From CAYVTZ01 sp964454685 (GTDB lineage Bacteria > Bacillota > Clostridia > Christensenellales > Christensenellaceae): a DNA stretch of 29,633 nt. Below the pieces are notes generated by a model. It made no database searches. It had not been told where the DNA came from and saw nothing but the letters and a program-made list of their open reading frames with translations. The position numbers and the translations under genes are program-made. Where the stretch lies: contig CAYVTZ010000037.1 of assembly GCA_964454685.1 (NCBI GenBank), forward strand, positions 1-29,633, given 5' to 3'. Below are positions 7,784 through 14,861 of the stretch, in pieces. Position 1 is the stretch's first letter; each line of letters begins with the position of its first letter.

Positions 7784-8860
7784 TTACGGCATCACGTAAA
7801 GCTCATCCGCATACGTTTTTACATTGTCTTTGGTAATCATGACCACGCCGGAGTCGATCACATTGGACTCCATTTCATCCAAACGATCCACTGCCGCCAG
7901 GAACGCCATTTTTGTCGAGTAATATCCCCACTTATAGCAGTTTTGAGCCATGGAGGCATATTGCGTACCATTTTCGATGGCAGCGCGGGTCAATTCCGAA
8001 TCGTCCATGCCAATGATGCAGATTTCGCTGCCCAGTTCCGCTGCCGACTGCGCTGCGCTTGCGCCGCCTTCACCGGTAAAACTCAAGCAGACATTCATTT
8101 CCGGATATGCCATAAACATTGCGCTGGCAACGTCTAGAGCCGTATTCGCATCGCCCAGCGTTTCACGCACGTCAATCACGCCGCCTTTGATGTTATTTTC
8201 CTTCACGTAGTCTTCCACCGCCTGCTTCTGTACCAGTTGATTTGCCGTGTCCAGATTCGACATCAAAATCCCAATATTCAGTTCATCCGTTCCTAAGGAT
8301 TTATGTGCTTCTTCAATCATCTTTTGTCCGACATTATAGTTGTCAGTGCCCACGTAACCTACAATCAGATCCTCCGATACTTCGCAAGCCGCAGCCGCAA
8401 CCGGGATTCCCTGCTCATTGCACTTCTGCAATACGGGTGCCCAGGCGCTCTCAGAAAGCGGCACCGTTGCAATCGCATCCACGCCATCCGCAATCACAGA
8501 TTCCATCGCTTCAATCATCTTTTCACTGGTATGATCGTCAGCGCCCGTCCAATAGCTGTTAAAGCCAAACTCCTTTGCGCAATCCTCCATCCCCTGCTTT
8601 GCATAGTTGTAAAATTCGTGTGCAATCAGCGGGGAAACCCAAGCAACGGTAATGTCCGAGTAATCTGTCTCTCCCTCTGCCTGTTCAGCCGCTTCCTCAT
8701 CCGTTGCAACGTCAGCTTCCTTCGCGAGATTTGCCTCCTCCTCCGCTTGTGCCGGCGCTTCAGACTGTGCGGCTCCTTCCGTCGTCACCACAGCGCCACA
8801 ACCGCTAAACACGCCCAATGCCAGCAGACACGCCAATGCCAATACCAATAGTTTTTTCAT
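7784..8860 (-). CDS. Sugar-type ABC transporter substrate-binding lipoprotein (first transporter)
   Basis: A 358-residue lipoprotein with a Peripla_BP_4-type fold. The signal peptide ends in a good lipobox, VFSGC with Cys21, followed by a long acidic Ala/Glu linker to about residue 65. The mature domain begins ITVAWVSPLIAHEFY and carries the family's VIADGVDAIATVPLS segment. AAGGAGGAG upstream of the ATG is one of the strongest ribosome sites in the window, fitting the high level needed for a binding protein. The order permease, binding protein, ATPase is less common than binding protein first. The ligand is unknown; the operon context suggests a methylated small molecule rather than a plain pentose. 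Confidence 0.93.
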   Translation of the reverse strand: MKKLLVLALACLLALGVFSGCGAVVTTEGAAQSEAPAQAEEEANLAKEADVATDEEAAEQAEGETDYSDITVAWVSPLIAHEFYNYAKQGMEDCAKEFGFNSYWTGADDHTSEKMIEAMESVIADGVDAIATVPLSESAWAPVLQKCNEQGIPVAAAACEVSEDLIVGYVGTDNYNVGQKMIEEAHKSLGTDELNIGILMSNLDTANQLVQKQAVEDYVKENNIKGGVIDVRETLGDANTALDVASAMFMAYPEMNVCLSFTGEGGASAAQSAAELGSEICIIGMDDSELTRAAIENGTQYASMAQNCYKWGYYSTKMAFLAAVDRLDEMESNVIDSGVVMITKDNVKTYADELYVMP

Positions 8861-8883
8861 TTCTTCTCCTCCTTTATTCTTGA

Positions 8884-8900
8884 TTTAGGGTAACCCTAAA
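8884..8900. repeat. Short perfect inverted repeat between permease and binding-protein genes
   Basis: TTTAGGGT and ACCCTAAA flank a single central base just after the permease stop (8904-8906). It could fold as a small RNA hairpin or bind a protein. There is no T-run, so it is not a terminator. Confidence 0.4.
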
Positions 8901-8903
8901 TAA

Positions 8904-9881
8904 TCAACTCTTTGCCTGTTTTCTTCTCTGGTACTGGTCGATTCCAACCATCACAACCAGTAAAATCCCAATCACCACATTTTGCCAATATGCCGTCAAT
9001 CGCATCGACACAATCCCTGCCTTCAAAAAAGCCATAAACAGCGCTCCGAAGAAAGAGCCGATCGCGGTTCCCACGCCGCCAAACAAGCTTGTACCGCCAA
9101 TGATGGTCGCCGCGATCACATCCATCTCATACCCCGAACCTGTCGTCACCTGTGCCGATGTGATGCGCGATGTAATAAATACACCGGATATAGCTGCGCA
9201 AAGGCCCGAAATCACATATACACTAATGCTGATCTTGTCCACTTTAATGCCTGATAGGCGAGCCGTTTCGTGGTTGCCGCCAATCGCGTAGATCGAACGC
9301 CCGTAAATGGTTCTGCGCAGCACAAATTCAAACAGTATCGTAGCCGCAATCAAAAACCATACGGCAACATTGATTCCAAACACATTGATCTTCGAAATGG
9401 TGTTGAAGGATTCCGGCAGCGGGTACACCGGTTGCCCCTCTGTAATCACGTTGATAAACCCTCGCGCCACAAACATCATGCCCAGCGTTACGATCATTGC
9501 AGGTATGCGCAGTTTAATGATGCAAAATCCATTGACCAGTCCAATACCCGCTCCAACCGCCAGCCCTACGATGATCGAAATCACAACCGGAACACCCGAG
9601 GTCAAGCACAAAGCCATGATCAAAGAGCTTAGTCCCAGCACAGATCCTACGGACAAGTCCAGTCCTCCGGATATAAAGACAAACGTCATGCCAAGGCACA
9701 TGATCCCGTAATAGGATGCGGAACGCAAGTTGTTCATCACATTTGTCGAGGAAAGGAAATTCGGCGAAATCAAGCCAATTACAACGCACAAAATAATAAA
9801 GTACAGAATAATCACATAGCTTCTTCCGATTTTCAAAGCATTCGACATTAGCGTAGGTTGACCACTGGAATTCTTCGACAT
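8904..9881 (-). CDS. Sugar ABC transporter permease (first transporter)
   Basis: A 325-residue inner-membrane permease of the RbsC/BPD_transp_2 family and first structural gene of the operon controlled by the LacI-type regulator. The diagnostic GGLDLSVGS motif follows the second membrane helix, and an IGGTSLFGGVGT segment lies in the C-terminal half. GAGAGGT lies seven bases upstream of ATG 9881. It is divergent in sequence from the permease at 1040-2020, so the two transporters are not a recent duplication. A -35/-10 pair and two putative operators lie in the 396 bases upstream. Confidence 0.94.
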   Translation of the reverse strand: MSKNSSGQPTLMSNALKIGRSYVIILYFIILCVVIGLISPNFLSSTNVMNNLRSASYYGIMCLGMTFVFISGGLDLSVGSVLGLSSLIMALCLTSGVPVVISIIVGLAVGAGIGLVNGFCIIKLRIPAMIVTLGMMFVARGFINVITEGQPVYPLPESFNTISKINVFGINVAVWFLIAATILFEFVLRRTIYGRSIYAIGGNHETARLSGIKVDKISISVYVISGLCAAISGVFITSRITSAQVTTGSGYEMDVIAATIIGGTSLFGGVGTAIGSFFGALFMAFLKAGIVSMRLTAYWQNVVIGILLVVMVGIDQYQRRKQAKS

Positions 9882-10038
9882 CTTTTTTACCTCTCATTGT
9901 ATGTTTTCGTATTTTGTAATGCACAGGTATCTGTACACTTGCTTTTTCCTCTGTAACTTGCACATTAAACTCACATAAAAAAGTACTTTGCGTGTTCTTT
10001 CATTGAGTTGTAGTTGAGAAAAACCAGATAGACCGCTT

Positions 10039-10054
10039 CCGTGTTCGAACACGG
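10039..10054. promoter_or_regulatory. LacI-family operator O1 (16-base perfect palindrome)
   Basis: CCGTGTTCGAACACGG is a perfect palindrome centred on CG. It lies about 29 bases downstream of the proposed -10 of the first transporter operon, where a bound repressor would block transcription. The adjacent gene encodes a LacI-family regulator, the obvious candidate to bind it. Confidence 0.75.
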
Positions 10055-10082
10055 ATATAAATAATATAAAAATAATAACATT

Positions 10083-10111
10083 AAGTTATCATATTGTATT
10101 TGTTATGTCAA
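10083..10111 (-). promoter_or_regulatory. Putative promoter of the first transporter-methyltransferase operon
   Basis: On the minus strand a perfect TTGACA (10106-10111) is followed after 17 bases by TAACTT (10083-10088), a poor -10. The surrounding sequence is very AT-rich, and operators flank the site on both sides. The -35 is convincing; the -10 is uncertain. Confidence 0.5.
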
Positions 10112-10226
10112 CCATTTTTTTGTAATTTTTTGTTTTAATATGTATTTTTTTATAATGTCGGCATGTCCTTGTTAATGCGTACCCCGTTCCCCCTGGTTGT
10201 TGCCACACCAAATCCGCCATTGTCTA

Positions 10227-10236
10227 TGTTCGAGCA
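10227..10236. promoter_or_regulatory. Imperfect LacI-family operator O2
   Basis: TGTTCGAGCA matches the O1 core in nine of ten bases. It lies just after the regulator's stop codon and 185 bases centre to centre from O1, with the proposed promoter between them. That spacing would allow DNA looping as in classical LacI systems; looping is inferred. Confidence 0.45.
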
Positions 10237-10277
10237 CAGCAAAAGACCTATCATTGTGCACTTTTCCGTCTTTTGCA

Positions 10278-11360
10278 TCACTCATGGTTAAGCGCAAATA
10301 AGAAATCAAAATCCTTGCCAATGCTAAATTCATTGAATTCAACATTTTCTTTGACACGAATGTCCGTCGCTGTATAAACGCAGTTGCTTTGCGGCGCAAT
10401 TCCGAGCGCAACGTAATCGTACATGATTTTCGCTGCAATATATCCCTGAATATATTCCTGCTGGCCAATCGTAATATCGATGATATCATCCTTCACTGCG
10501 TCCACAATGCCCTTGATCATGTCATAGCAGATCATTTTCACTTCCGGTCTGCGTCCCGATTCTTTTAGCGCCTTCGCCACCCCTACACTGCCTTCTCCCG
10601 TCACGTAGATTGCCGACAATGCAGCGTTTTGCAAAACCTTTTTTGCCTTTTCATATGCCACGTCATCCGCTTCACGATGGATGATTTCACGCACGACACA
10701 ATTTGGTCTTTCCACACTTAAAAAATTCTTTAGTCCTGCCAGACGCTCAATATGCGCCCTCGTTTTCTTCATACCAACAAACGAAGCGATTTCGCCATCC
10801 TTTCGCAGCAAAAGCGCCATCAACCGCCCCGCCACCTGTCCTGCCTGCAAATGATTCTGCCCCACAAAGCATAGGCGATTTTCGGCATTGATGTCCGTGT
10901 TGTAAGTGATGATCGGAATCTTATTTTTGATTTGTGCAATATATCGGTTAACGTCAAGGCTGTCAATCCCCGGCAACATGAGTCCGTTTATCTCATCATC
11001 TCCGTGCAGCAGTTGTTCAATGCAGCGTACCTGCTCCTGCGGATCTATTTCTTTCATATTGACGCGCGTGATGCGCACCCCAAATGGCTCCAGCGACTTT
11101 TGTGCTTCATAGAAGCCATTGACAACGATATCCCAAAAGGGATTTGAAGTGTCTAAAATAATATATGCAAAATGCAAATCACGACCCGACATTTTCAGTG
11201 CCTTTGCCACAACATTCGGCTGATATTCAATCTCTTTGAGTATTTTTTTCACTTTTTTCTTCACAGTGGGATCTACGCCATACCGATTGTGCAGCACACG
11301 GTCCACTGTCCCTCTCGAAACGCCCGCCATTTCGGCAATCTGCTTAATCGTCATCTTCAT
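10278..11360 (-). CDS. LacI-family transcriptional regulator
   Basis: A 360-residue DNA-binding regulator. The N-terminal helix-turn-helix TIKQIAEMAGVSRGTVDRVL (about residues 4-23) and the following hinge are typical of LacI/PurR proteins. The remainder is a sugar-binding-protein-like sensing domain that would hold the inducer. ATG at 11360 has AGAGG eight bases upstream; ATG at 11354 is an alternative, and the frame start at 11402 runs into the promoter. It sits directly upstream of, and co-directional with, the first transporter operon. No terminator is visible after it, so some read-through is possible. The TGTTCGAACA sites at 10042, 3339 and (9/10) 10227 are its likely targets. Repression relieved by the transported ligand is inferred from the family. 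Confidence 0.93.
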   Translation of the reverse strand: MKMTIKQIAEMAGVSRGTVDRVLHNRYGVDPTVKKKVKKILKEIEYQPNVVAKALKMSGRDLHFAYIILDTSNPFWDIVVNGFYEAQKSLEPFGVRITRVNMKEIDPQEQVRCIEQLLHGDDEINGLMLPGIDSLDVNRYIAQIKNKIPIITYNTDINAENRLCFVGQNHLQAGQVAGRLMALLLRKDGEIASFVGMKKTRAHIERLAGLKNFLSVERPNCVVREIIHREADDVAYEKAKKVLQNAALSAIYVTGEGSVGVAKALKESGRRPEVKMICYDMIKGIVDAVKDDIIDITIGQQEYIQGYIAAKIMYDYVALGIAPQSNCVYTATDIRVKENVEFNEFSIGKDFDFLFALNHE

Positions 11361-11405
11361 TTGGAAACCTCTACTCTTTTTTGCTTGCGCATCTATTAGC
11401 ATATC

Positions 11406-11435
11406 ATTCTATCTCGTTCGTATCACGTTTGTCAA
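11406..11435 (-). promoter_or_regulatory. Promoter of the LacI-family regulator gene
   Basis: Minus-strand TTGACA (11430-11435) and TAGAAT (11406-11411) are separated by 18 bases and lie about 46 bases upstream of the chosen start codon. No TGTTCGAACA copy overlaps it, so autoregulation is not evident. Confidence 0.7.
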
Positions 11436-11676
11436 ATATGCTTCGTCTTTTCCTGCAATCCCGTTTCAACATTCATCCCCCGTTCACGCAGAGTATATGC
11501 AACTTGAGCCAAAAAAATACGCCAACATCAGGCGGCAGTTTTGAAGTGTGCGACAGCCGATCTATATGCGCGCTCCTTCTCACTCGCTCAAAGTGCACAA
11601 ACCCGTAATAGGCATACCGCACGACGTAAAGCTCTGTGCAGTAAATATGTCATTTTGCATCCGTCGACGTATCTCA

Positions 11677-11723
11677 GAAAAAAATGATGCCACTGAAAGT
11701 GTACTGCCTGCGCTCCGGCATCA
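11677..11723 (-). terminator. Probable intrinsic terminator of the partner-switching operon
   Basis: On the minus strand TGATGCC (11717-11723) pairs with GGCATCA (11685-11691). The intervening 25 bases contain a small CACT/AGTG hairpin. A run of seven Ts follows directly (11678-11684). It lies about 90 bases past the TAA of the readthrough hydrolase frame. Confidence 0.6.
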
Positions 11724-11813
11724 CAAGAGCAGCTTTTGTGAACATAAAGGTTTGTAATCTCAAAATCACGCTCGCCTTCGCAGCCTCTTTTGCCCGATCG
11801 CGCCATCCTATTT

Positions 11814-12332
11814 TTAGATCACATGGATTTGACAGTTGCGCATAATCAAAAGCGCCGCGTTGTGCGCCGCCTCTCCGGTTCCGGCGCAGCACTTGCTGTC
11901 TACCGTAATCACTGCTTTGGGATAGAGCGCTTTTAATACCATTGCATTTGCGATCACTCAGATGTCCGTGCATACCCCCACCAGCTCGATTTCCTGCACC
12001 CCTTCCAACATCGCTTCCGCAGACCAATCATATCCAAAATAGCGTTTTTCAATGCAGTAGTCGCCGCGCTTTGCAAGGCTCTCATGGATGCGCCAACCAA
12101 CGCTGTTGCGTATGCAGTGTTCCACAGGGAGCAGTTTGCCTTCCGGTGTGCTCAGATAGTCTGCTTCGTGCGTATCCTGCGTAAATACGATGCCGCATTC
12201 TGCCTCGCCCCGCTCGCGGTACTGCTTTATTTTTTCTCGAACATGAGGCAGTATCTCCTGCGCCGCTTCGCCGCCAAGCGTGCCGCTGATGAAATCATTT
12301 TGCATGTCTACCACAATCAAGACACTTCGCAT
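11814..12332 (-). CDS. Nicotinamidase/isochorismatase-family hydrolase with in-frame UGA at the catalytic Cys position (candidate selenoprotein)
   Basis: The frame encodes 172 residues if the TGA at 11958-11960 (codon 125) is read as an amino acid. Upstream are VVDMQNDF (Asp9), the metal-site TQDTHEADY (Asp53, His55) and PVEHC (His72), and Lys96 in EKRYFG. This is the Asp-Lys-Cys hydrolase layout. The family then reads GVCTDICV with the nucleophilic Cys; here it reads GVCTDI-UGA-V. The same frame continues with 47 family-like residues (IANAMVLKALYP, VDSKCCAG, CQIHVI) and ends at TAA. One position is changed, at the nucleophile, with nothing else eroded. The ATG overlaps the kinase stop in TGATG, implying translational coupling. 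The reaction is probably deamidation of nicotinamide or a related amide. A fresh nonsense mutation or sequencing error is the alternative. Confidence 0.75.
11925..11960 (-). promoter_or_regulatory. Possible bacterial SECIS hairpin starting in the UGA codon
   Basis: Numbering from the U of UGA, bases 2-6 (GAGUG) can pair with 32-36 (CGCUC) with one G-U. An inner stem 13-17 (AAUGC) pairs with 22-26 (GUAUU) around an AAUG loop. Bacterial SECIS elements begin at the UGA with an apical loop about 15-25 bases downstream, which fits. The loop lacks the G usually seen in its first two positions and the internal loop is large, so support is moderate. Folding was done by eye. Confidence 0.4.
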
Positions 12333-12751
12333 CACAAGACCTTCTCCGGTTCGACCAAATTGTTTGGCTCGTTCATTTTTTTCGACATCCGCAATACATT
12401 GCAGTTGCCGCGCCGTTCATATTCCACCGAATCCATGCTTTGACGGACGATAAAAATCCCCAAACCTCCGGGTGTTCGTTCGCTTGCAGAAAGACCCACG
12501 TCCGGCGCAGTGGCGGTCAGCGGATCATAAGCAATGCCCGCGTCAATAAATTCCATCACAAAGCATCCGTCCTGCATCTGTGCGCGCAGTGTGACGTCAC
12601 CTTCCGTTTCGTAAGCATAAGAAGCAATATTAATAAAAATCTCTTCCGCTGCAATCAGTACAGCATATTGATCGCCCACGCCCATTTCCTGCAAAAACGC
12701 GTTGACGCGCGAAAGATTTTCCGCCTTCGCCGGGAGTGTTATTTCTTGCAT
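12332..12751 (-). CDS. RsbW/SpoIIAB-like anti-sigma serine kinase (GHKL ATPase)
   Basis: A 139-residue soluble GHKL ATPase (HATPase_c_2). In partner-switching systems such proteins bind a sigma factor and phosphorylate a STAS antagonist. The N-box AAEEIFINIASYAY (residues 34-47), FIDAGIAYDP (68-77) and the ATP-lid segment RTPGGLGIFIV (92-102) are all visible. ATG at 12751 has AGAGG eight bases upstream and is preferred over an in-frame GTG at 12775. It follows the STAS gene by about 40 bases and overlaps the hydrolase start by its stop codon. No sigma factor is encoded nearby, so it either controls a distant sigma factor or another target such as the hydrolase or transporter in this operon. 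Confidence 0.88.
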   Translation of the reverse strand: MQEITLPAKAENLSRVNAFLQEMGVGDQYAVLIAAEEIFINIASYAYETEGDVTLRAQMQDGCFVMEFIDAGIAYDPLTATAPDVGLSASERTPGGLGIFIVRQSMDSVEYERRGNCNVLRMSKKMNEPNNLVEPEKVL

Positions 12752-12793
12752 ATCTCTTGCCTCTGGCATGTTCACTTTGTCAATTTCAGCGTT

Positions 12794-13084
12794 TTATTCT
12801 TGAATGTTCAACATTTTTTTAAAGCCGCTGATTACCATAATGTCCAACACAGCCGGCTGCGGTTTTTTCACCACCAGCGTACCGCCACAGGCGTCCGCCG
12901 CTTGTTTACATGCCAGCAATGCGCGCAGCCCCGCACTGGAAATATACTCCAGCAGTTCCATGCAGATTTCCATGTGCTCAAATTTCTCACTGCGTGCACA
13001 TTCGATCACCTCAGCCGAGGTGTTGGCATCCAGCCTTCCACTCAGCTTCAAAGTCAGCGTTCCATTCTCTCTTGTCAATTCCAT
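12794..13084 (-). CDS. STAS-domain anti-anti-sigma factor (SpoIIAA/RsbV-like)
   Basis: A 96-residue single-domain protein. The STAS phosphorylation motif is present as LEYISSAGLRALL (residues 45-57); by alignment to SpoIIAA, Ser50 is the expected phospho-acceptor. In its dephosphorylated form such a protein captures the kinase encoded next to it and frees the kinase's target. The SpoIIE-type phosphatase at the head of this operon is the natural enzyme to dephosphorylate it. AGGAG lies about ten bases before the ATG. The module is complete (phosphatase, antagonist, kinase) apart from the output target. Confidence 0.9.
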   Translation of the reverse strand: MELTRENGTLTLKLSGRLDANTSAEVIECARSEKFEHMEICMELLEYISSAGLRALLACKQAADACGGTLVVKKPQPAVLDIMVISGFKKMLNIQE

Positions 13085-13130
13085 TCTCTTTTCTCCTATC
13101 CTGTGCTTTACCCATGCTTTTCATGCGCTA

Positions 13131-14861
13131 TTATACCACGATTTCAATGCGCGTACAATTCATACCCAGCAGGCGGCTGTATTTCACCTCTTTTGCGATT
13201 GCGATCAGTAAGTCAATCCCGCCCGCAGTGTTGCCCTCGATGCACAGCAGCGGGTCCAGCGGAGCTGCGTTATCTCGCATGGAAATCACGGCCAAGCCGC
13301 CGGTCATGTTCACCCGTACGTCAATCAAGTCGCCTTTGTTGCCTGCGTTATTTTGTATCGTGTTCACTGCCATTTCCTCGATGGCAACTCCCACCTTGCT
13401 GGCTCTGATATAGTCAATGCCATGTGCCGCACAAAATTCAATCGCCTGGGCAGACAACCCCGTTGCCTGTGCCACCTCCATCGCAATGGATACATCCAGT
13501 ATTTCTGCGGGTTGCTCCTCCATCAGTAAAATGCCGGTTTCTCCTGATTTGCGCCGTATATGCGCTGCAATCACCGCGATGATACCAATGGTTATGACCT
13601 CTGCCAGCGGGAATGCAGACCATATCCCAACCGCGCCCAGTGCAATCGCCAGCGCCAGCGCCAAGGGAATAATAATCACAAAGTTTTCCAAAATAGGCAC
13701 CAAAGAGGACAGCTTGCGCTTGCCTGTCACCTGATAAACACACCCGGCGACAAACAGCAGCCCCATAAACGGCAGGCTAATGGAATAGATACGAATTGCC
13801 TGTGCTGCAATCTCCAGTTGCACCGCCGACGTAACGCCAAACAGCATCGAAATCTGCACCGGAAACAGCTCAAATACAACCAGCAAGGCAATGCTTGCAA
13901 TGATCACCGTTCTCACCGTCCGCTTGATCGTAAACTGCATGCCGGCATAATCTTTTTCACCGTAAAGCGTTCCGAAAATCGGGATCATGGTCTGCGCCGC
14001 GCCGCCCACAAACATAGCGGTCAGCGAAAGGCAGGACATGCAGACCGAAAAAGCAACCGCGCCATCCGCACCCAGCATCGCCATTACAATCTGATTCATC
14101 ACCGTCAGCCTCAAAAAATTCAAAACGGTGGAAAGCGCACTGGGCAGTCCGGTCGCGCACAGCTCCGCCGCCGTCTTTCCCCAGCCTTTTTGCAGTTTGT
14201 TTAAACGCAGATGCTTGGAGCGCAGCACACCGGCCAGCGCCATCACCAGCCCCACCACGTAACCGAGCACCGTTGCCAGCGCCGCACCCATAATTCCCAT
14301 GCGAAACACCAGGATAAACAACAGATCCAAACATAAGTTGATCACGTTTGCAACAATCAATACGGCAGAGGATAATTGCGGCTTGCCTGCCGCCCGCAGG
14401 AAATACACCAATCCGGGGGTCAAAATCAAAACGGGAATCCCCAAAAACAATGTTCCCATGTATGCGCGCACAAACTGCGTGAGCGCGGGCGCGTTCGCAG
14501 TCAGAGCCGCGCTTAAGCCGTCCACGCACGCAAAGCTTACTGCAAACAGCGCGGCCGCAATAACCGCCATCACCAGCACCGACGCCGTAAAGATGCCGGC
14601 AGCGCCTTGCTTATCCTGCCTGCCCAGCGCCACTGAATACAGCGTTGCGCCCCCCACGCCAATCAACGCATACACTGCGTTAAAAATCAACGTCACCGGC
14701 ATCACAATGTTGACCGCCGCCAGCGCATCCGCTCCCAGCGTATTCCCTACGATAATGCCGTCAACTACAACGCTCATGGAAAGCGCCATCGTCATTAAAA
14801 TCGTCGGTAAAAAATACTTTGAAAATTGCTGATTGATTATTTTTGCACTTCGTTCATACAT
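13131..14861 (-). CDS. MATE-family transporter fused to a C-terminal GHKL (RsbW-like) ATPase domain
   Basis: A 576-residue membrane protein. Residues 1 to about 445 form a MATE/MOP-type multidrug transporter with about twelve hydrophobic helices in two related halves. From about 455 the protein changes to a soluble GHKL domain: N-box EEMAVNTIQNN (495-505), RDNAAPLDP (529-537) and a final strand ending RIEIVV. The fold resembles the anti-sigma kinase encoded two genes downstream. The start overlaps the phosphatase stop by eight bases, with GGAG upstream, so the two are tightly coupled. The normal MATE length is about 450, so the extra 120 residues are a true fusion and not a missed gene boundary, since the frame is unbroken. 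It could couple transport to phosphorylation of the STAS protein; that is inference. Confidence 0.88.
   Translation of the reverse strand: MYERSAKIINQQFSKYFLPTILMTMALSMSVVVDGIIVGNTLGADALAAVNIVMPVTLIFNAVYALIGVGGATLYSVALGRQDKQGAAGIFTASVLVMAVIAAALFAVSFACVDGLSAALTANAPALTQFVRAYMGTLFLGIPVLILTPGLVYFLRAAGKPQLSSAVLIVANVINLCLDLLFILVFRMGIMGAALATVLGYVVGLVMALAGVLRSKHLRLNKLQKGWGKTAAELCATGLPSALSTVLNFLRLTVMNQIVMAMLGADGAVAFSVCMSCLSLTAMFVGGAAQTMIPIFGTLYGEKDYAGMQFTIKRTVRTVIIASIALLVVFELFPVQISMLFGVTSAVQLEIAAQAIRIYSISLPFMGLLFVAGCVYQVTGKRKLSSLVPILENFVIIIPLALALAIALGAVGIWSAFPLAEVITIGIIAVIAAHIRRKSGETGILLMEEQPAEILDVSIAMEVAQATGLSAQAIEFCAAHGIDYIRASKVGVAIEEMAVNTIQNNAGNKGDLIDVRVNMTGGLAVISMRDNAAPLDPLLCIEGNTAGGIDLLIAIAKEVKYSRLLGMNCTRIEIVV

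Larger units (their letters stand above)
11361..11813. other. Intergenic region between the hydrolase gene and the LacI-type gene
   Basis: About 450 bases with no supported gene. It holds the regulator's promoter (11406-11435) and a terminator for the upstream operon (11677-11723). Short frames in between lack ribosome sites and family resemblance. Confidence 0.6.

Noticed and set aside
11674..12027. Open minus-strand frame overlapping the UGA region of the hydrolase gene
   Set aside because: It is in another frame and has no family resemblance. The protein homology continues in the original frame beyond the UGA, so a frameshift is not the explanation.
13560..14204. Long plus-strand frames opposite the MATE, phosphatase and NRPS genes
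   Set aside because: They are compositional shadows of strong minus-strand genes and show no domains of their own.
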